Below are positions 1 through 10,979 of a stretch of DNA of 64,000 nucleotides, in pieces. Below the pieces are notes generated by a model. The model did no database searches. It was not told the origin of the DNA and worked only from the letters and a program-made list of their open reading frames with translations. Source of the stretch: Xenopus tropicalis (taxonomy: Eukaryota; Chordata; Amphibia; Anura; Pipidae); assembly GCF_000004195.4 (NCBI RefSeq), contig NC_030683.2, positions 6,065,345-6,129,344 of the forward strand. The letters are read 5' to 3'. A program made the position numbers and the translations under genes. The stretch's first letter is position 1. Each line of letters begins with the position of its first letter.

Positions 1-214
1 TCCTGCGCCAGGCTCGTTCCACCATTGAGCAGCTATTTATCTCACTGACAGCGCCGCCCGCTCCCTGCGCCACTCAAATGCCCCAAATTCTCTCCCTCGC
101 TTGAGTGACAGGGCGGCCACTCTTTCTCTGGAAATAGCAAAATATCCAAACATGAGTGTTGTGGCGTATCGGTGGCAGTTTCGCTTCCATCTGCGTCATC
201 CAGATAGTCCCCTC
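1..214. other. Non-repetitive flank
   Basis: Moderately GC-rich unique sequence. No gene, RNA or repeat is recognised here. It runs directly into the 112-bp array. Confidence 0.4.
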
Positions 215-2030
215 TACCTCCCCAATACCCATTCATTCCTCATTCTCACTGGGTTTATAGTTATGTGTAACTGTCACTGTGTCTGTCCCTTTCCCTTCCC
301 TGCACTGCTGGTTCTGACTCCTGATACAACTCCCCAATATCCATTCATTCCTCATTCTCACTGGGTTTATAGTTATGTGTAACTGTCACTGTGTCTGTCC
401 CTTTCCCTTCCCTGCACTGCTGGTTCTGACTCCTGATACAACTCCCCAATACCCATTCATTCCTCATTCTCCCTGGGTTTATAGTTATGTGTAACTGTCA
501 CTGTGTCTGTCCCTTTCCCTTCCCTGCACTGCTGGTTCTGACTCCTGATACAACTCCCCAATACCCATTCATTCCTCATTCTCACTGGGTTTATAGTTAT
601 GTGTAACTGTCACTGTGTCTGTCCCTTTCCCTTCCCTGCACTGCTGGTTCTGACTCCTGATACAACTCCCCAATACCCATTCATTCCTCATTCTCTCTGG
701 GTTTATAGTTATGTGTAACTGTCACTGTGTCTGTCCCTTTCCCTTCCCTGCACTGCTGGTTCTGACTCCTGATACAACTCCCCAATACCCATTCATTCCT
801 CATTCTCACTGGGTTTATAGTTATGTGTAACTGTCACTGTGTCTGTCCCTTTCCCTTCCCTGCACTGCTGGTTCTGACTCCTGATACAACTCCCCAATAC
901 CCATTCATTCCTCATTCTCCCTGGGTTTATAGTTATGTGTAACTGTCACTGTGTCTGTCCCTTTCCCTTCCCTGCACTGCTGGTTCTGACTCCTGATACA
1001 ACTCCCCAATACCCATTCATTCCTCATTCTCACTGGGTTTATAGTTATGTGTAACTGTCACTGTGCCTGTCCCTTTCCCTTCCCTGCACTGCTGGTTCTG
1101 ACTCCTGATACAACTCCCCAATATCCATTCATTCCTCATTCTCACTGGGTTTATAGTTATGTGTAACTGTCACTGTGTCTGTCCCTTTCCCTTCCCTGCA
1201 CTGCTGGTTCTGACTCCTGATACAACTCCCCAATATCCATTCATTCCTCATTCTCACTGGGTTTATAGTTATGTGTAACTGTCACTGTGTCTGTCCCTTT
1301 CCCTTCCCTGCACTGCTGGTTCTGACTCCTGATACAACTCCCCAATACCCATTCATTCCTCATTCTCACTGGGTTTATAGTTATGTGTAACTGTCACTGT
1401 GTCTGTCCCTTTCCCTTCCCTGCACTGCTGGTTCTGACTCCTGATACAACTCCCCAATACCCATTCATTCCTCATTCTCACTGGGTTTATAGTTATGTGT
1501 AACTGTCACTGTGTCTGTCCCTTTCCCTTCCCTGCACTGCTGGTTCTGACTCCTGATACAACTCCCCAATATCCATTCATTCCTCATTCTCACTGGGTTT
1601 ATAGTTATGTGTAACTGTCACTGTGTCTGTCCCTTTCCCTTCCCTGCACTACTGGTTCTGACTCCTGATACAACTCCCCATTATCCATTCATTCCTCATT
1701 CTCACTGGGTTTATAGTTATGTGTAACTGTCACTGTGTCTGTCCCTTTCCCTTCCCTGCACTGCTGGTTCTGACTCCTGATACAACTCCCCAATATCCAT
1801 TCATTCCTCATTCTCACTGGGTTTATAGTTATGTGTAACTGTCACTGTGCCTGTCCCTTTCCCTTCCCTGCACTGCTGGTTCTGACTCCTGATACAACTT
1901 CCCAGTATCCATTCATTCCTCATTCTCACTGGGTTTATAGTTATGTGTAACTGTCACTGTGTCTGTCCCTTTCCCTTCCCTGCACTGCTGGTTCTGACTC
2001 CTGATACAACTTCCCAGTATCCATATACTC
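215..2030. repeat. 112-bp tandem array, about 16 copies
   Basis: The marker GGGTTTATAG recurs every 112 bp (251, 363, 475 and so on to 1931). Copies differ by only a few substitutions, such as CACTGGG versus CCCTGGG and AATACCC versus AATATCC. This high identity suggests recent expansion or gene-conversion homogenisation. The last copies have CTTCCCAGTATCC, a junction-specific variant. No coding potential is evident. Confidence 0.97.
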
Positions 2031-2552
2031 CTTAGTTTGGGGAGGATATAGCTTTGGCCAGTAGAAGATGCCCTAGCTCCATCCATTTGTGTTTCCTGCA
2101 AAGAAGTCAAGCTTCTCCCTATGAAGCTTTGCTTTCACTCGGGTTAAAGGCAGGTTTTATGCCAAGTGGAACTTGTCGAACCCTATTTTATGCCCGGTGG
2201 GCCGATGGCCATATGGGCACTGGTGCCTTCTGAACACAAGGATACAAATTCCTGCACTTGGATTAATACCCAGAACATAGGAATAACACCCTTCCCTGAG
2301 ACATTCACTATCCTCCGCTGCCCTCTGGTGGAATTTCAAAGAAATTGTAAAAGAAAAACAACGTATTGTGCACTGAAAAAGTTGCCACAAAAAAAAACTC
2401 CAGTACGTTTTGCAAAATTTCCAGCAACACAAAACAGAACGGATTCGCCCATCACTATGACGGGTGCATAACAGGGCCCTGCAGGTACCACCTCGGGACA
2501 GGGCCACTTTTGCTGCCTGACCCTTTTTTTTTTAATTTGGTTAAAACCTACA
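2031..2552. other. Unique intergenic sequence
   Basis: No repeat period or recognisable exon. It holds a consensus CTCF-like motif (listed separately). Short open frames on both strands overlap each other and resemble no known protein. Confidence 0.5.
2318..2331 (-). promoter_or_regulatory. CTCF-like motif
   Basis: The minus strand reads CCACCAGAGGGCAG, which fits the vertebrate CTCF core CCASYAGRKGGCRS at all 14 positions. It sits in unique DNA. Motif match only; occupancy cannot be judged. Confidence 0.5.
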
Positions 2553-3130
2553 GGCATGTCTGGGGATACTTGAGTGCTCATTGCCCATTTTTGCCATGAT
2601 CTTATTGACTTGTCCGTGGTTAATATGCTAATCCATTTTCTGTAGTGATCACACTGGCAGGTCTGCGGTTAATATTATCCATTTTTGGCAGTGATTTTAC
2701 TGGGATATATGGGGTTAATATCCTTGTTATGCATTTTCAGTAGTAAATATAATGGCATGTCTGGGGTTAAAATGCTTGTTATCCATTTTCTGTAGTAATT
2801 ATAATGGCATGTCTGGGGTTAAAATGCTTGTTATCCATTTTCTGTAGTAATTATAATGGCATGTCTGGGGTTAAAATTCTAATCCATCTTCTGTAGGGAT
2901 TATAGTGGCATGTCTGGGTTTAATATACTTGTTGTTCTTTTTAGGTAGTCAGTATACTGGTGTATCTGGGGTTAATATGCTTGTTATTCATTATCTGTAG
3001 TGATTATACTGACATACCTGGGCTTAATGTGTTCATTATTCATTTTCTGTAGTGATAATACTGGCATACCTGGGGTTAATGTGCTCGTTATCCATGTTCT
3101 GTAGTGATTATATTGGCATGCCTGGTTAAT
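2553..3130. repeat. Degenerate ~52-bp tandem array, about 11 copies
   Basis: GTCTGGGGTTAAtatgcttg followed by TTATCCATTTTCTGTAGTGA recurs at 50-54 bp spacing. Most copies differ by many substitutions. A central pair (about 2755-2880) is nearly identical. The decay marks this as much older than the neighbouring 112-bp array. Confidence 0.9.
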
Positions 3131-3199
3131 TATGACGCTAAAGCAATTTTCACTAGTGCACTATACTTGGTGCATTTTATGGGACTTCAAGCTTTACTT

Positions 3200-3345
3200 T
3201 CACCTTAGGCCCCAGATTGTAAGCTTTTTTGGGCCCTCTTTATTTCTCGTATCGATTATTGGTTGTTTTTGTATGTAAATCTGTATGCTCAGTGTATACT
3301 CCCATTCATTGTACAGCGCTGAGTAATATGTTAGTAAGAATAATA
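3200..3345 (+). mobile_element. L2-like LINE 3' tail
   Basis: Carries AGATTGTAAGCTtttttggg and, 90 bp on, TCAGTGTATAC then TTGTACAGCGCTGAG. This matches the conserved 3' tail of L2/CR1-group LINEs and the SINEs that share it. It pairs with the copy at 29508-29625. Truncated, non-coding. Confidence 0.7.
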
Positions 3346-3377
3346 TTTTGTATAGATGGCCATGTATGTAGCACAGG

Positions 3378-3453
3378 GTGGGCAGTGGCAACAGCTGGGG
3401 GTTGGGCAATGATGACAGCTGGGGGTTGGGCAATGGTGACAGCTGGGGGTTGG
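3378..3453. repeat. 24-bp tandem repeat, about 3 copies
   Basis: GGTTGGGCAATGRTGACAGC plus TGGG is repeated about three times in a row. A short local duplication just after the LINE tail. Confidence 0.9.
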
Positions 3454-3456
3454 CAG

Positions 3457-4000
3457 CAGGCGTGCTTATCTGTTTTGTCAGCCTATGGGGGTGAGGTTCC
3501 CTAATGGGCCCCAGGTACCCCAGTCCAACCCTGTACCTTTTGCCATAGTGACATACAGTAAGGATTACTTACACCATCCCCACCCATATAATTTTCATTA
3601 CAACTGTATTTTATTAGGGGATAATTAGGGGGTCGTAAATCTGTGCAAACAAACAAATACGACCCATTGTTTCGCTCTTCTTGGGAAACAATCCCCATTG
3701 TATCTGTGGGGCCGCGGCGAGTTTGGCATCAAACAGGCCGTATTTCACGGCGCATTAGTGGCCGCGCCGAGCCCTCTGTATAGGAGCAGCCGTCCAGATG
3801 TTGCTTCGCATGTTACCAGCGAGGGGTCGGGGGGGTGGGAAGCGCTCGGCGAGGAGGAGCTGCACTTTGCTACACAAATTCTTCTTCCAACTCTCATTGA
3901 GAATTCTTGGGGGTTGGGGGGGGGAGGAATTACATTGTATTACTATTGAGCCTCATTCACAAGTACAGGTAGGACTAGAAAAAAAAATGAGGGGTACATG
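3457..4000. other. Unique intergenic sequence
   Basis: Includes a GC-richer block (about 3705-3860). No splice-flanked open frame is convincing. Nothing identifiable as a gene. Confidence 0.45.
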
Positions 4001-4002
4001 GG

Positions 4003-4440
4003 AATTTTGAGTGAACTATTAGTATGATGTAGAGAGTAATATTCTGAAAATTTGCAATTGGTCTTCATTTTTTACTATTTTTGTTTAGTTTTTTTGTTAT
4101 TTCACTTTTTTTTCAGCAGCTCTCCAGTTTGGAATGTTAGTAGCTATCTGGTTGCTAAGGTCCAACTGACCTTAGCAACCATGGAGTGGTTTGAACGAGA
4201 GACTGGTATATGAATAGGAGAGGGGTGGAATAGGGAGATAAGGAATAAAAAGTAACAATAACAATAAAACTGGAGCCTCACAGAGCAATAGGGTTTGGCT
4301 GCCGGGGTCAGTGACCCCCATTTGAAAGCTGCAAAGAGTCACAAGAAGAAGGCAAATAATTCAAAAACTATAACAAATGCAAAATGAAGACCAATGGAAA
4401 AGCTGCTTAGAATTGGCCATACTAAAAGTTGACCTACTGA
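4003..4440. mobile_element. Palindromic T2-type MITE (copy A)
   Basis: Shares the layout of at least seven other copies here: TTTGCAATTGGTCTTCATTT near one end, a central GGTTGCTAAGG / CCTTAGCAACC hairpin, the block GGCTGCCGGGGTCAGTGACC, then AATGAAGACCAATgga and AATTGGCCAT. The outer TTAAAGGGG ends are eroded in this copy. Confidence 0.85.
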
Positions 4441-4998
4441 ATAAGGTACAGAATTCCTTTTGCACCAGCTGAGGGAGCCCCGGAGGAGGCCACACAATGG
4501 TGAATTGGGCACTTAAGCTGAGCTTGCCCGCGGGGCTTTATAGGCTTGACGTACAGAATAAGCTTTGGTGCTAGTTCCCCTTTAAGCAGGAGTTTCTGGG
4601 CCCTGCCGGGTCTATCTGTTTGGGATTAGCCGCGAGCGTTGGGTTCATCCCATGCCAGCTCAGCAGGTCTCATAAAAAATCCATATTTTAGAAGAAGGGT
4701 AAAATCACATAAAGCTGCCGGGGCCGGAATACTCCGCGCCTTGTGGTTTTGAGGAACAGTTGGTGCATTTGATCTTCCCAGACTCTGCCGATTCCCCCCC
4801 CCTGAGGCTCCTCTTTGCCCCGGGCTGTCCCAGTTACTCCGGCACGCTCAGCCCATCTCGCCAGTTTGGGGAGTGAATCCTCCCAGTCGGTGCCCAGTCA
4901 GAGCCTGGCGAGTGGTCAGCGAGACGTCTCCGGCATCGACGCTTTGTGACCCAAAATGGAACAAATGATGGCAACTAACTCATCCCTGTATGCCAGGT
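4441..4998. other. Unique GC-richer sequence
   Basis: CpG is locally frequent around 4730-4960. No open frame with recognisable homology or convincing splice sites is visible. Confidence 0.4.
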
Positions 4999-5396
4999 CC
5001 GGGGCCGGCCTAGGGCTAATTACACCTATTGGGCCCAACTAGTGCCCCGCACCAGGGGGAATAAGCACATGAAGCTGCCCAGCCTGCCCCCAACAGTGAT
5101 TGCCCCATAATGCTGCTATGTGTTCTGGGCCATTAAAAGTGCTTGGGGGGCTAATAATCACTGTATATAGTATGTCGAGTGCCCAGTGCTTGGGGGCCAC
5201 ATGAAAATGTTGGGGGCCAATGGAACAAGAGAAAGAGAGGGGAAAAGGCTGGGGTTACACTGTCAGTCATTGAGCGAGGGGCAGGGACTATTTGCCCCCC
5301 CAGCCCTGGAACCCTGTGCCAGTCAGCAACACCTTGTGTAGGGGCCCCGCCAATATGGTCCCAATTGGGCCCCACAGTTTATAAGGCCGGCCCTGG
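4999..5396. mobile_element. hAT-like non-autonomous element with GGGCCGGCCT ends
   Basis: The left end CCGGGGCCGGCCT is inverted at the right end (AGGCCGGCCCTGG), a 12 of 13 match. The interior is GGGCCC-rich and non-coding. CAGGGCCGG-type ends suit the hAT-like families of Xenopus. No clear target-site duplication was found. Confidence 0.55.
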
Positions 5397-5504
5397 CCAG
5401 ATCCCCCCACTTTAGTTCTGAGCACTCTTCCACCCACCCCCTTTACTCTTCTTCATCGTCCCTCAACTGTACACAATCTACCCTCTGCATGATGGCCAAC
5501 GGAG

Positions 5505-5954
5505 GGTTAATGATGACCTTTTAGTTAGCTGAGACTACTGAGTTACTGAGACAATTTGCAATTGGTCTTCATTTTTTATTATTTGTAGCTTTGTAGTTAT
5601 TTCCTTTTCAGTTCAGCAGCTCTGCGGTTTGGAGATTTAGCAGCTATTTGGTTGCTAGGGTTCAACTTACCTTAGCAACCAGGGAGTGGTTTGGAAGAGA
5701 GGCTGATATATGAATAGGAGAGGGGCTGATTAGAAAAGAAAGTTACAAAAAGTAACAATAACAATAAAACTGGAGCCTCACAGAGCAATAGGTTTTTCGC
5801 TGCCGGGGTCAGTGACCCCTATATAAAAAGAGTTGGAAGAAGAAGGCAAATAATTAAAAAATTATAACACATAAATAATGAAGACCAATTGAAAAGTTGC
5901 TTAGAATTGGCCATTCTATAACATACTAAAAGTTAGGTGAACTGCCCCTTTAAG
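5505..5954. mobile_element. Palindromic T2-type MITE (copy B)
   Basis: Same internal blocks as copy A. The right end is GTGAACTGCCCCTTTAA, so the minus strand begins TTAAAGGGGCAGTTCAC. This is the T2-type terminus with a TTAA target site. Confidence 0.9.
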
Positions 5955-6320
5955 AGGTAGCCTTATGGTGGGTTGAGTTGGATATACATCTAGTTGCAGT
6001 AAGAGGGGGCCCCTGATATCTGGTGGGCCCCAGAGTCCCAGACCAACTGGGCAGCACTGGACATTACACGGTTATGATTTACATTTGTTTCTCAGTAACA
6101 TCCATAGGCATCGGAACCCCCCCCCCCTGGATGGAGGCGGAGGGGCAGGTGGCGCAGGCAGAGGGGCAGGTAACTCGGGCGGGCTTCAGGGGGGCTCTCT
6201 TTGGCCACAAAAAGTGGGCATGGGCAAAAATGTCTACACTAGCCACGTCCCAGTTATGCCCCACCTGACCTATCACCTTACACAGCCCCTCCCATTCCTT
6301 TATAATTAAACATGTACCTG
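5955..6320. repeat. Composite of GGGCCC-rich repeat fragments
   Basis: Contains a C-run at 6118-6127 and sequence such as GGCCACAAAAAGTGGGCATG that looks like degraded interspersed repeat. Boundaries are unclear. No gene. Confidence 0.35.
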
Positions 6321-6879
6321 CCCTTTTATGAACAGTAGGTTTTGTCTGGGAGAAATGAACCAATGAAATGCAAGTGTTTGTCCCATATTGGCGATGAGGC
6401 AGAAATTGTACAACAGACTAAGCATTGGGCGCCCTCTAGTGGCCGGATTTGTCTATGGCGATGTTCAGCCAACAGGGTGCGCCAGAAGGTTCAGCCAATT
6501 TATATGAGGCCTTTGATGAAAACTTGGTCTCTCCCAGTACTTTCCTTACCAGGGGACAAGCCGGCCGCCAACCCTGCCACGGAATATTCCATTTCAAGTG
6601 AAAAAAACACAGAATGCTCCCTAAATATGACGGCTGTAATTTCCTTTAATAGCAGCATTATCCAGTTTAGCCCCCTCTGTGCTGTTTTCTGCTTGCGTTT
6701 CCCCTAAGGCAGAGGCGGTCAGACATTTCTGGAAGAACATTCATGGTTTGGGGCCCCCCTCCCCACCCAAGGCCTTGGTTCTAATCATGGAGGTGGGCAG
6801 TGACCAATTGCCACCCACCGGAGGACATTGTGTAGCCAATGGGGGCACCTTGGCATCCTTTATACTTGTTCTCCTTTGA
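6321..6879. other. Unique intergenic sequence with a CTCF-like site
   Basis: A 121-codon plus-strand frame (6342-6707) is open but resembles no known protein. The only notable site is the CTCF-like motif at 6429-6442. Confidence 0.4.
6429..6442 (-). promoter_or_regulatory. CTCF-like motif
   Basis: The minus strand reads CCACTAGAGGGCGC, a 14 of 14 fit to CCASYAGRKGGCRS. Same orientation as the site at 2318. Confidence 0.5.
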
Positions 6880-7266
6880 GTTATTGCACAATGAAACAAT
6901 TTGCAATTGGTCTTCATTTTTTATTATTTCACTACTTGTTCAGCAGCTCCGCAGTTTGGAGTTTCAGCAGTTCTCTGGTTGCTAGGGTCCAAATGACCTT
7001 AGCGACCAGGGGGGCAGTTTGAATGAGAAACTGGTATATGAATATATGAAGAAGTAACAATAACAATACAACTGGAGCCTCACACACTGGAGCAATAGTT
7101 TTTTGGTTGCCGGGGTCAGCGACCCCTATTAAAAACTGCAGATAGTTGGAAGAAAAAGGCTAATAATTCAAAAACTATAACAAATAATTAATGAAGACCA
7201 ATTGAAAAGTTGCTTGAAATAGGCAGTTCTAAACAGTTACCTTAATGGGGACCCACCCCTTTAAGA
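6880..7266. mobile_element. Palindromic T2-type MITE (copy C)
   Basis: Contains CAATTTGCAATTGGTCTTCA, the GGTTGCTAGGG hairpin arm, TGCCGGGGTCAGCGACCCC and the right end ACCCACCCCTTTAAG. Confidence 0.88.
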
Positions 7267-8019
7267 TTATGACCCTTTAGCCCACTCTCAGAGACGAGTT
7301 ATACCCCCACGGTGTAACCGCGGGTAACATTATCATCCCGCCATATTTGCCCATCATCCCGCCACATAGGATACCAGCGGATTTGTCAGCTTTGAGAGGA
7401 GCTTTCCCTAAATATCATCATCAGCCGCCGCATTATGCGCCCCCATAAAGAGATTACATACAATAACAGCATTTACTAGCGCCGGGCCTGATTGCAAGCA
7501 GATGTCTCTGCCACCTCATTGTGCTCCGAGGCAGCCCCCCCAATTATGGTGAATGGGAAGGCCGCGCCGCTGTCCCTCTGCCAAGGAACACTAAACCCCA
7601 GCAATGTCTGCTCCTAATTTAAGGATCATTTTAAAGCAATTTTCTTTCAGCTGGAATGGAGCGGGGGGGGGGGGGGGGGGCAATGCAGGAGAGAAAATGA
7701 GATATGTGTCCTGGGGAGGAATGCGGGGATTCCGAGGGGCCGGTAGCACAGGATCAAGACACTTTATGACATTTATAAGTGTATAATCCCCAGGGGTGTC
7801 GGCCTAGGTGTGAGGTTCCGCGGTGGCTTCACTGACCTGGAACCTGAGCGGAGGGTGGGAGAACATCGCAGAACATTATAGTCTGAGATTAGCAAATAGT
7901 AAAAAAAAAGAATGACCCTACTTGATGGCTGTAATATTTGGCTAATGGCAGGTTTGAGAAGGTGGCTGGGATAAAGGCCTGGGGATGGGGGGAAGGGGAT
8001 GTGGGAGGAGGTGTCTCCT
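7267..8019. other. Unique sequence with an 18-nt poly-G
   Basis: Mostly single-copy within the window, GC-richer from 7290 to 7600. A G18 run lies at 7663-7680. No gene identified. Confidence 0.45.
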
Positions 8020-8024
8020 GGAAG

Positions 8025-8323
8025 AAGGCTTGCCACCGGTCCGGTTTTGACCCAGACGGCCTGGTTTTTCATGGGACTGTCCAGGTCAAAACATTCTGCC
8101 TAGTTTTCAACTTTCTAAAAAGTGGGCAGAAATCCTCCCAATTGCACCTAGCAGACTCAATTACCCCACCCCCAACGTCATCACGCAGGCAGAAACGTCA
8201 TCGTGTGATAACATTGTGTGATGATGTTAGCGGTTTGCGTGGTGACATTGGAGACATACAGCACCAAGGTCATCATGCACGCTCCTTTGTCTGCATTTAT
8301 AACCTGGCAAAGGTGGCAACTCT
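8025..8323. mobile_element. Short inverted-repeat element (GTTGCCACC type)
   Basis: The left end AGGCTTGCCACC is mirrored at the right by GGTGGCAACTCT. The inside holds GGTCCGGTTTTGACC and paired CGTCATC blocks. Looks like a non-autonomous DNA transposon; superfamily unknown. Confidence 0.5.
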
Positions 8324-8342
8324 ACCGGGAAGTTCCTAGTTT

Positions 8343-9915
8343 GGTGGGTCAAAACCTTTCATGAAAGGCCCCTCCTGTAAGCCTCATGGTATAGGCCCTT
8401 TCCCGAAGGACCCCACCCGTTACCTTCATGGTATAGAAAATTTCCTAAAGGACCCCGCCTGTTAGCTTCATGGTATAGGCTCTTTCCCGAAGGACCCCAC
8501 CTGTTAACCTCATGGTATAGGCTTTTTCCTGAAGGACCCCTCCTGTAAGCTTCATGGTATAGGCCCTTTCCCAAAGGACTCCACATGTTAACCTCATGGT
8601 ATAGGCTTTTTCCTGAAGGACCCGTCCTGTTAGCTTCATGGTATAGGCCCTTTCCCAAAGGACCCCACCTGTTAACCTCATGGTATAGGCTCTTTCCCGA
8701 AGGACTCCACCCGTTACCTTCATGGTACAGGCCCTTTCCTAAAGGACCCCTCCTGTTAGCTTCATGGTATAGACCCTTTCCTGAAGGACCCACTTGTTAA
8801 CATCATAGTATAGACCCTTTCCCGAAGGACCCTACCTGTTAACCTCATGGTATAGGCTTTTTCATGAAGGACCCCACCTGTTAGCTTCATGGTATAGGCT
8901 CTTTCCCAAAGGACCCCACCTGTTAACCTCATGGTATAGGCTTTTTCATGAAGGACCCCACCTGTTAGCTTCATGGTATAGGCTTTTTCCTGAAGGACCC
9001 CACCTGTTAGCTTCATGGTATAAGCCCTTTCCCAAAGGAACCCACCTGTTAACCTCATGGTATAGGCTCTTTCCCGAAGGACTCCACCCGTTACCTCCAT
9101 TGTACAGGCCCTTTCCTAAAGGACCCCTCCTGTTAGCTTCATGGTATAGACCCTTTCCTGAAGGACCAACTTGTTAACATCATGGTATAGACCCTTTCCT
9201 GAAGGACCAACTTGTTAACATCATGCTATAGACCCTTTCCTGAAGGACCCACCTGTTAGCTTCATGTATGTATGTATGTATATCTTTATTTATAAAGCGC
9301 TGTGCAGTAGAATACATTAATACAAACAGGGGGTTAATAAGATAATAGATAAATACAAAGTATAACAATAAATACAGCAGCAATAAGTTAAGAGTCGAGG
9401 ACACAAGAGGAAGGAGGTCCCTGCCCCGTAGAGCTTACAATCTATATGGGAGGGGTAACTAACAGACACAAATAGGCAAATATAAGTGCTGTAGGTCACA
9501 GTGGGTGACATTACAATATAAGTGCAATTACAATATAATGGTATAGACCCTTTCCTGAAGGACCCCATCTGTTAGCTTCATGGTAAAGGCCCTTTCCTGA
9601 AGGACCCCGCCTGTTAGCTTCATGGTATAGACCCTTTCCTGAAGGACCCACCTGTTAGCTTCATGGTATAGACCCTTTCCTGAAGGACCCACCTGTTAGC
9701 TTCATGGTATAGACCCTTTCCTGAAGGACCCCGCCTGTTAGCTTCATGGTATAGAGCCTTTCCTGAAGGACCCCGCCTGTTAGCTTCATGATATAGGCCC
9801 CTTCCCGAAGAACCCTGCCTGTTAGCTTCATGGTATAGGCCCCTTCCCGAAGAACCCCGCCTGTTGGCTTCATGGTATAGACCCTTTCCTGAAGGACCCC
9901 GCCTGTTAGGTATAG
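8343..9915. repeat. 42-bp tandem array, about 30 copies, interrupted
   Basis: The unit includes TTCATGGTATAGGCCCTTTC followed by a CGAAGGACC block. Because 42 is a multiple of three, frames such as a 14-residue GPLGKGLYHEANRR repeat stay open by arithmetic, not selection. Variant units (AACCTC, AGCTTC, ACCTTC) recur in order, giving a higher-order repeat: the block near 8700-8820 is echoed near 9070-9190. An LINE tail interrupts the array at 9264-9541. Confidence 0.95.
9264..9541 (-). mobile_element. L2-like LINE tail inserted in the 42-bp array
   Basis: Read on the minus strand it contains AGATTGTAAGCTCTACGGGG, then GCAGGGACC, and ends TTTATAAATAAAGATATACA plus a (TACA)n tail. Short 3' microsatellite tails are typical of the L2/CR1 clade. 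The array unit stops at TTAGCTTCAT and resumes at ATGGTATAGACC, so the insertion point is exact to a few bases. Confidence 0.8.
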
Positions 9916-10127
9916 TTTCACTTACCCTTTAAACGAATGGAATCAAACACTAGATTCATCCAGTGGATTTCTTCCCTACTGCAGATTGTGGGGGTGCCCT
10001 GCAGATGCCCAGGTTATCTATTGAAACCACTTTTTATGGTTTATGTTACCTCTTATGAGCCATTTAAAGTGCTGGGGACTAATGAAGAGAGACTGGTTAG
10101 TATTCCAAAAATGCTTTAGTGGTGTAA
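9916..10127. other. Unique spacer
   Basis: No repeat or gene seen between two arrays. Confidence 0.4.
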
Positions 10128-10495
10128 GGTCTCCATCTACTGTTTGTCTCAGGGCATTGCAGCTAAAATGTAATATAACAGGCTTCATCTACTGTTTGTC
10201 TCAGGGCATTGCAGCTAAAATGTAATATAAAAGGCTTCATCTACTGTTTGTCTCAGGGCATTGCAGCTAAAATGTAATATAAAAGGCTCCATCTACTGTT
10301 TGTCTCAGGGCATTGCAGCTAAAATGTAATATAAAAGGCTTCATCTACTGTTTGTCTCAGGGCATTGCAGCTAAAATGTACTATGAAAGGCTCCATCTAC
10401 TGTTTGTCTCAGGGCATTGCAGCTAAAATGTAATATAAAAGGCTCCATCTACTGTTTGTCTCAGGGCATTGCAGCTAAAATGTAATATGAAAGGT
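10128..10495. repeat. 52-bp tandem array, 7 copies
   Basis: CATCTACTGTTTGTCTCAGG, then GCATTGCAGCTAAAATGTAA, recurs every 52-53 bp with very few differences. Confidence 0.97.
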
Positions 10496-10498
10496 ACC

Positions 10499-10680
10499 TA
10501 GGGGCCAATTTACTAACCATCAAATTTTTTTTTATTGATTTTGGTTTTTAGTGTTCAAATTTGCAGATAAAAAACACTCTGGCTTTTTTAAGATTTACCA
10601 TGTGTTTAAACAGCTAAAAATCCAACTCTGACCATTTGCTGTGTTTAAACTTGCTGAGTTCATGTAGAAGCTAATGGCAG
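10499..10680. mobile_element. AT-rich MITE half (GGGGCCAATTTACTAAC end)
   Basis: Starts GGGGCCAATTTACTAACC and ends near TTCATGTAGAAGCTAATGGC. The copy at 51473-51660 has the same order of blocks (GCCATTTACTAACC to ATCATGTAGAAGTCAATGGC). The GGGGC-TTTACTAA terminus marks a common Xenopus MITE group. Confidence 0.65.
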
Positions 10681-10832
10681 AGGTCCCTTCCCTTTCCCTG
10701 AAGATCCTTCTATTTTGTCATAAAACTGCGCTTGGTAGTACAATATCCCCACAATTTTGGGAAACAAATTTTTGTCTCAATTCACAAATCATCCAGAGCT
10801 ATGAGAATAAGAGAGATACATTTTTAAATTAG

Positions 10833-10846
10833 CCACTAGATGGCAC
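10833..10846 (+). promoter_or_regulatory. CTCF-like motif
   Basis: CCACTAGATGGCAC fits CCASYAGRKGGCRS at all 14 positions, opposite in orientation to the sites at 2318 and 6429. Confidence 0.45.
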
Positions 10847-10979
10847 CACACCCCAGCGAAATTACACAAAATGTAACCCAATAGCTACATCTTGCTGTGT
10901 AGACATGGGACAGAAGAAGGTAATGACCTGCACATATGGTTTGTATGCCCTAAACTTACTGAGTTCTGAAGTAAAGTCA

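Noticed and set aside
3655..3700. Minus-strand AAGAAGAGCGAAACAATGG, resembling a hammerhead GAAAC half
   Set aside because: The CUGANGA half is absent (CCCAAGAAG instead), so no ribozyme core exists here.
6342..6707. 121-codon plus-strand frame
   Set aside because: No homology recognised and no supporting signals. It overlaps a CTCF-like motif in what looks like intergenic DNA.
7420..7440. Minus-strand CTGATGATGA followed by GGGAAAGC
   Set aside because: The hammerhead core letters are partly there, but no stem II or stem I pairing can be drawn.
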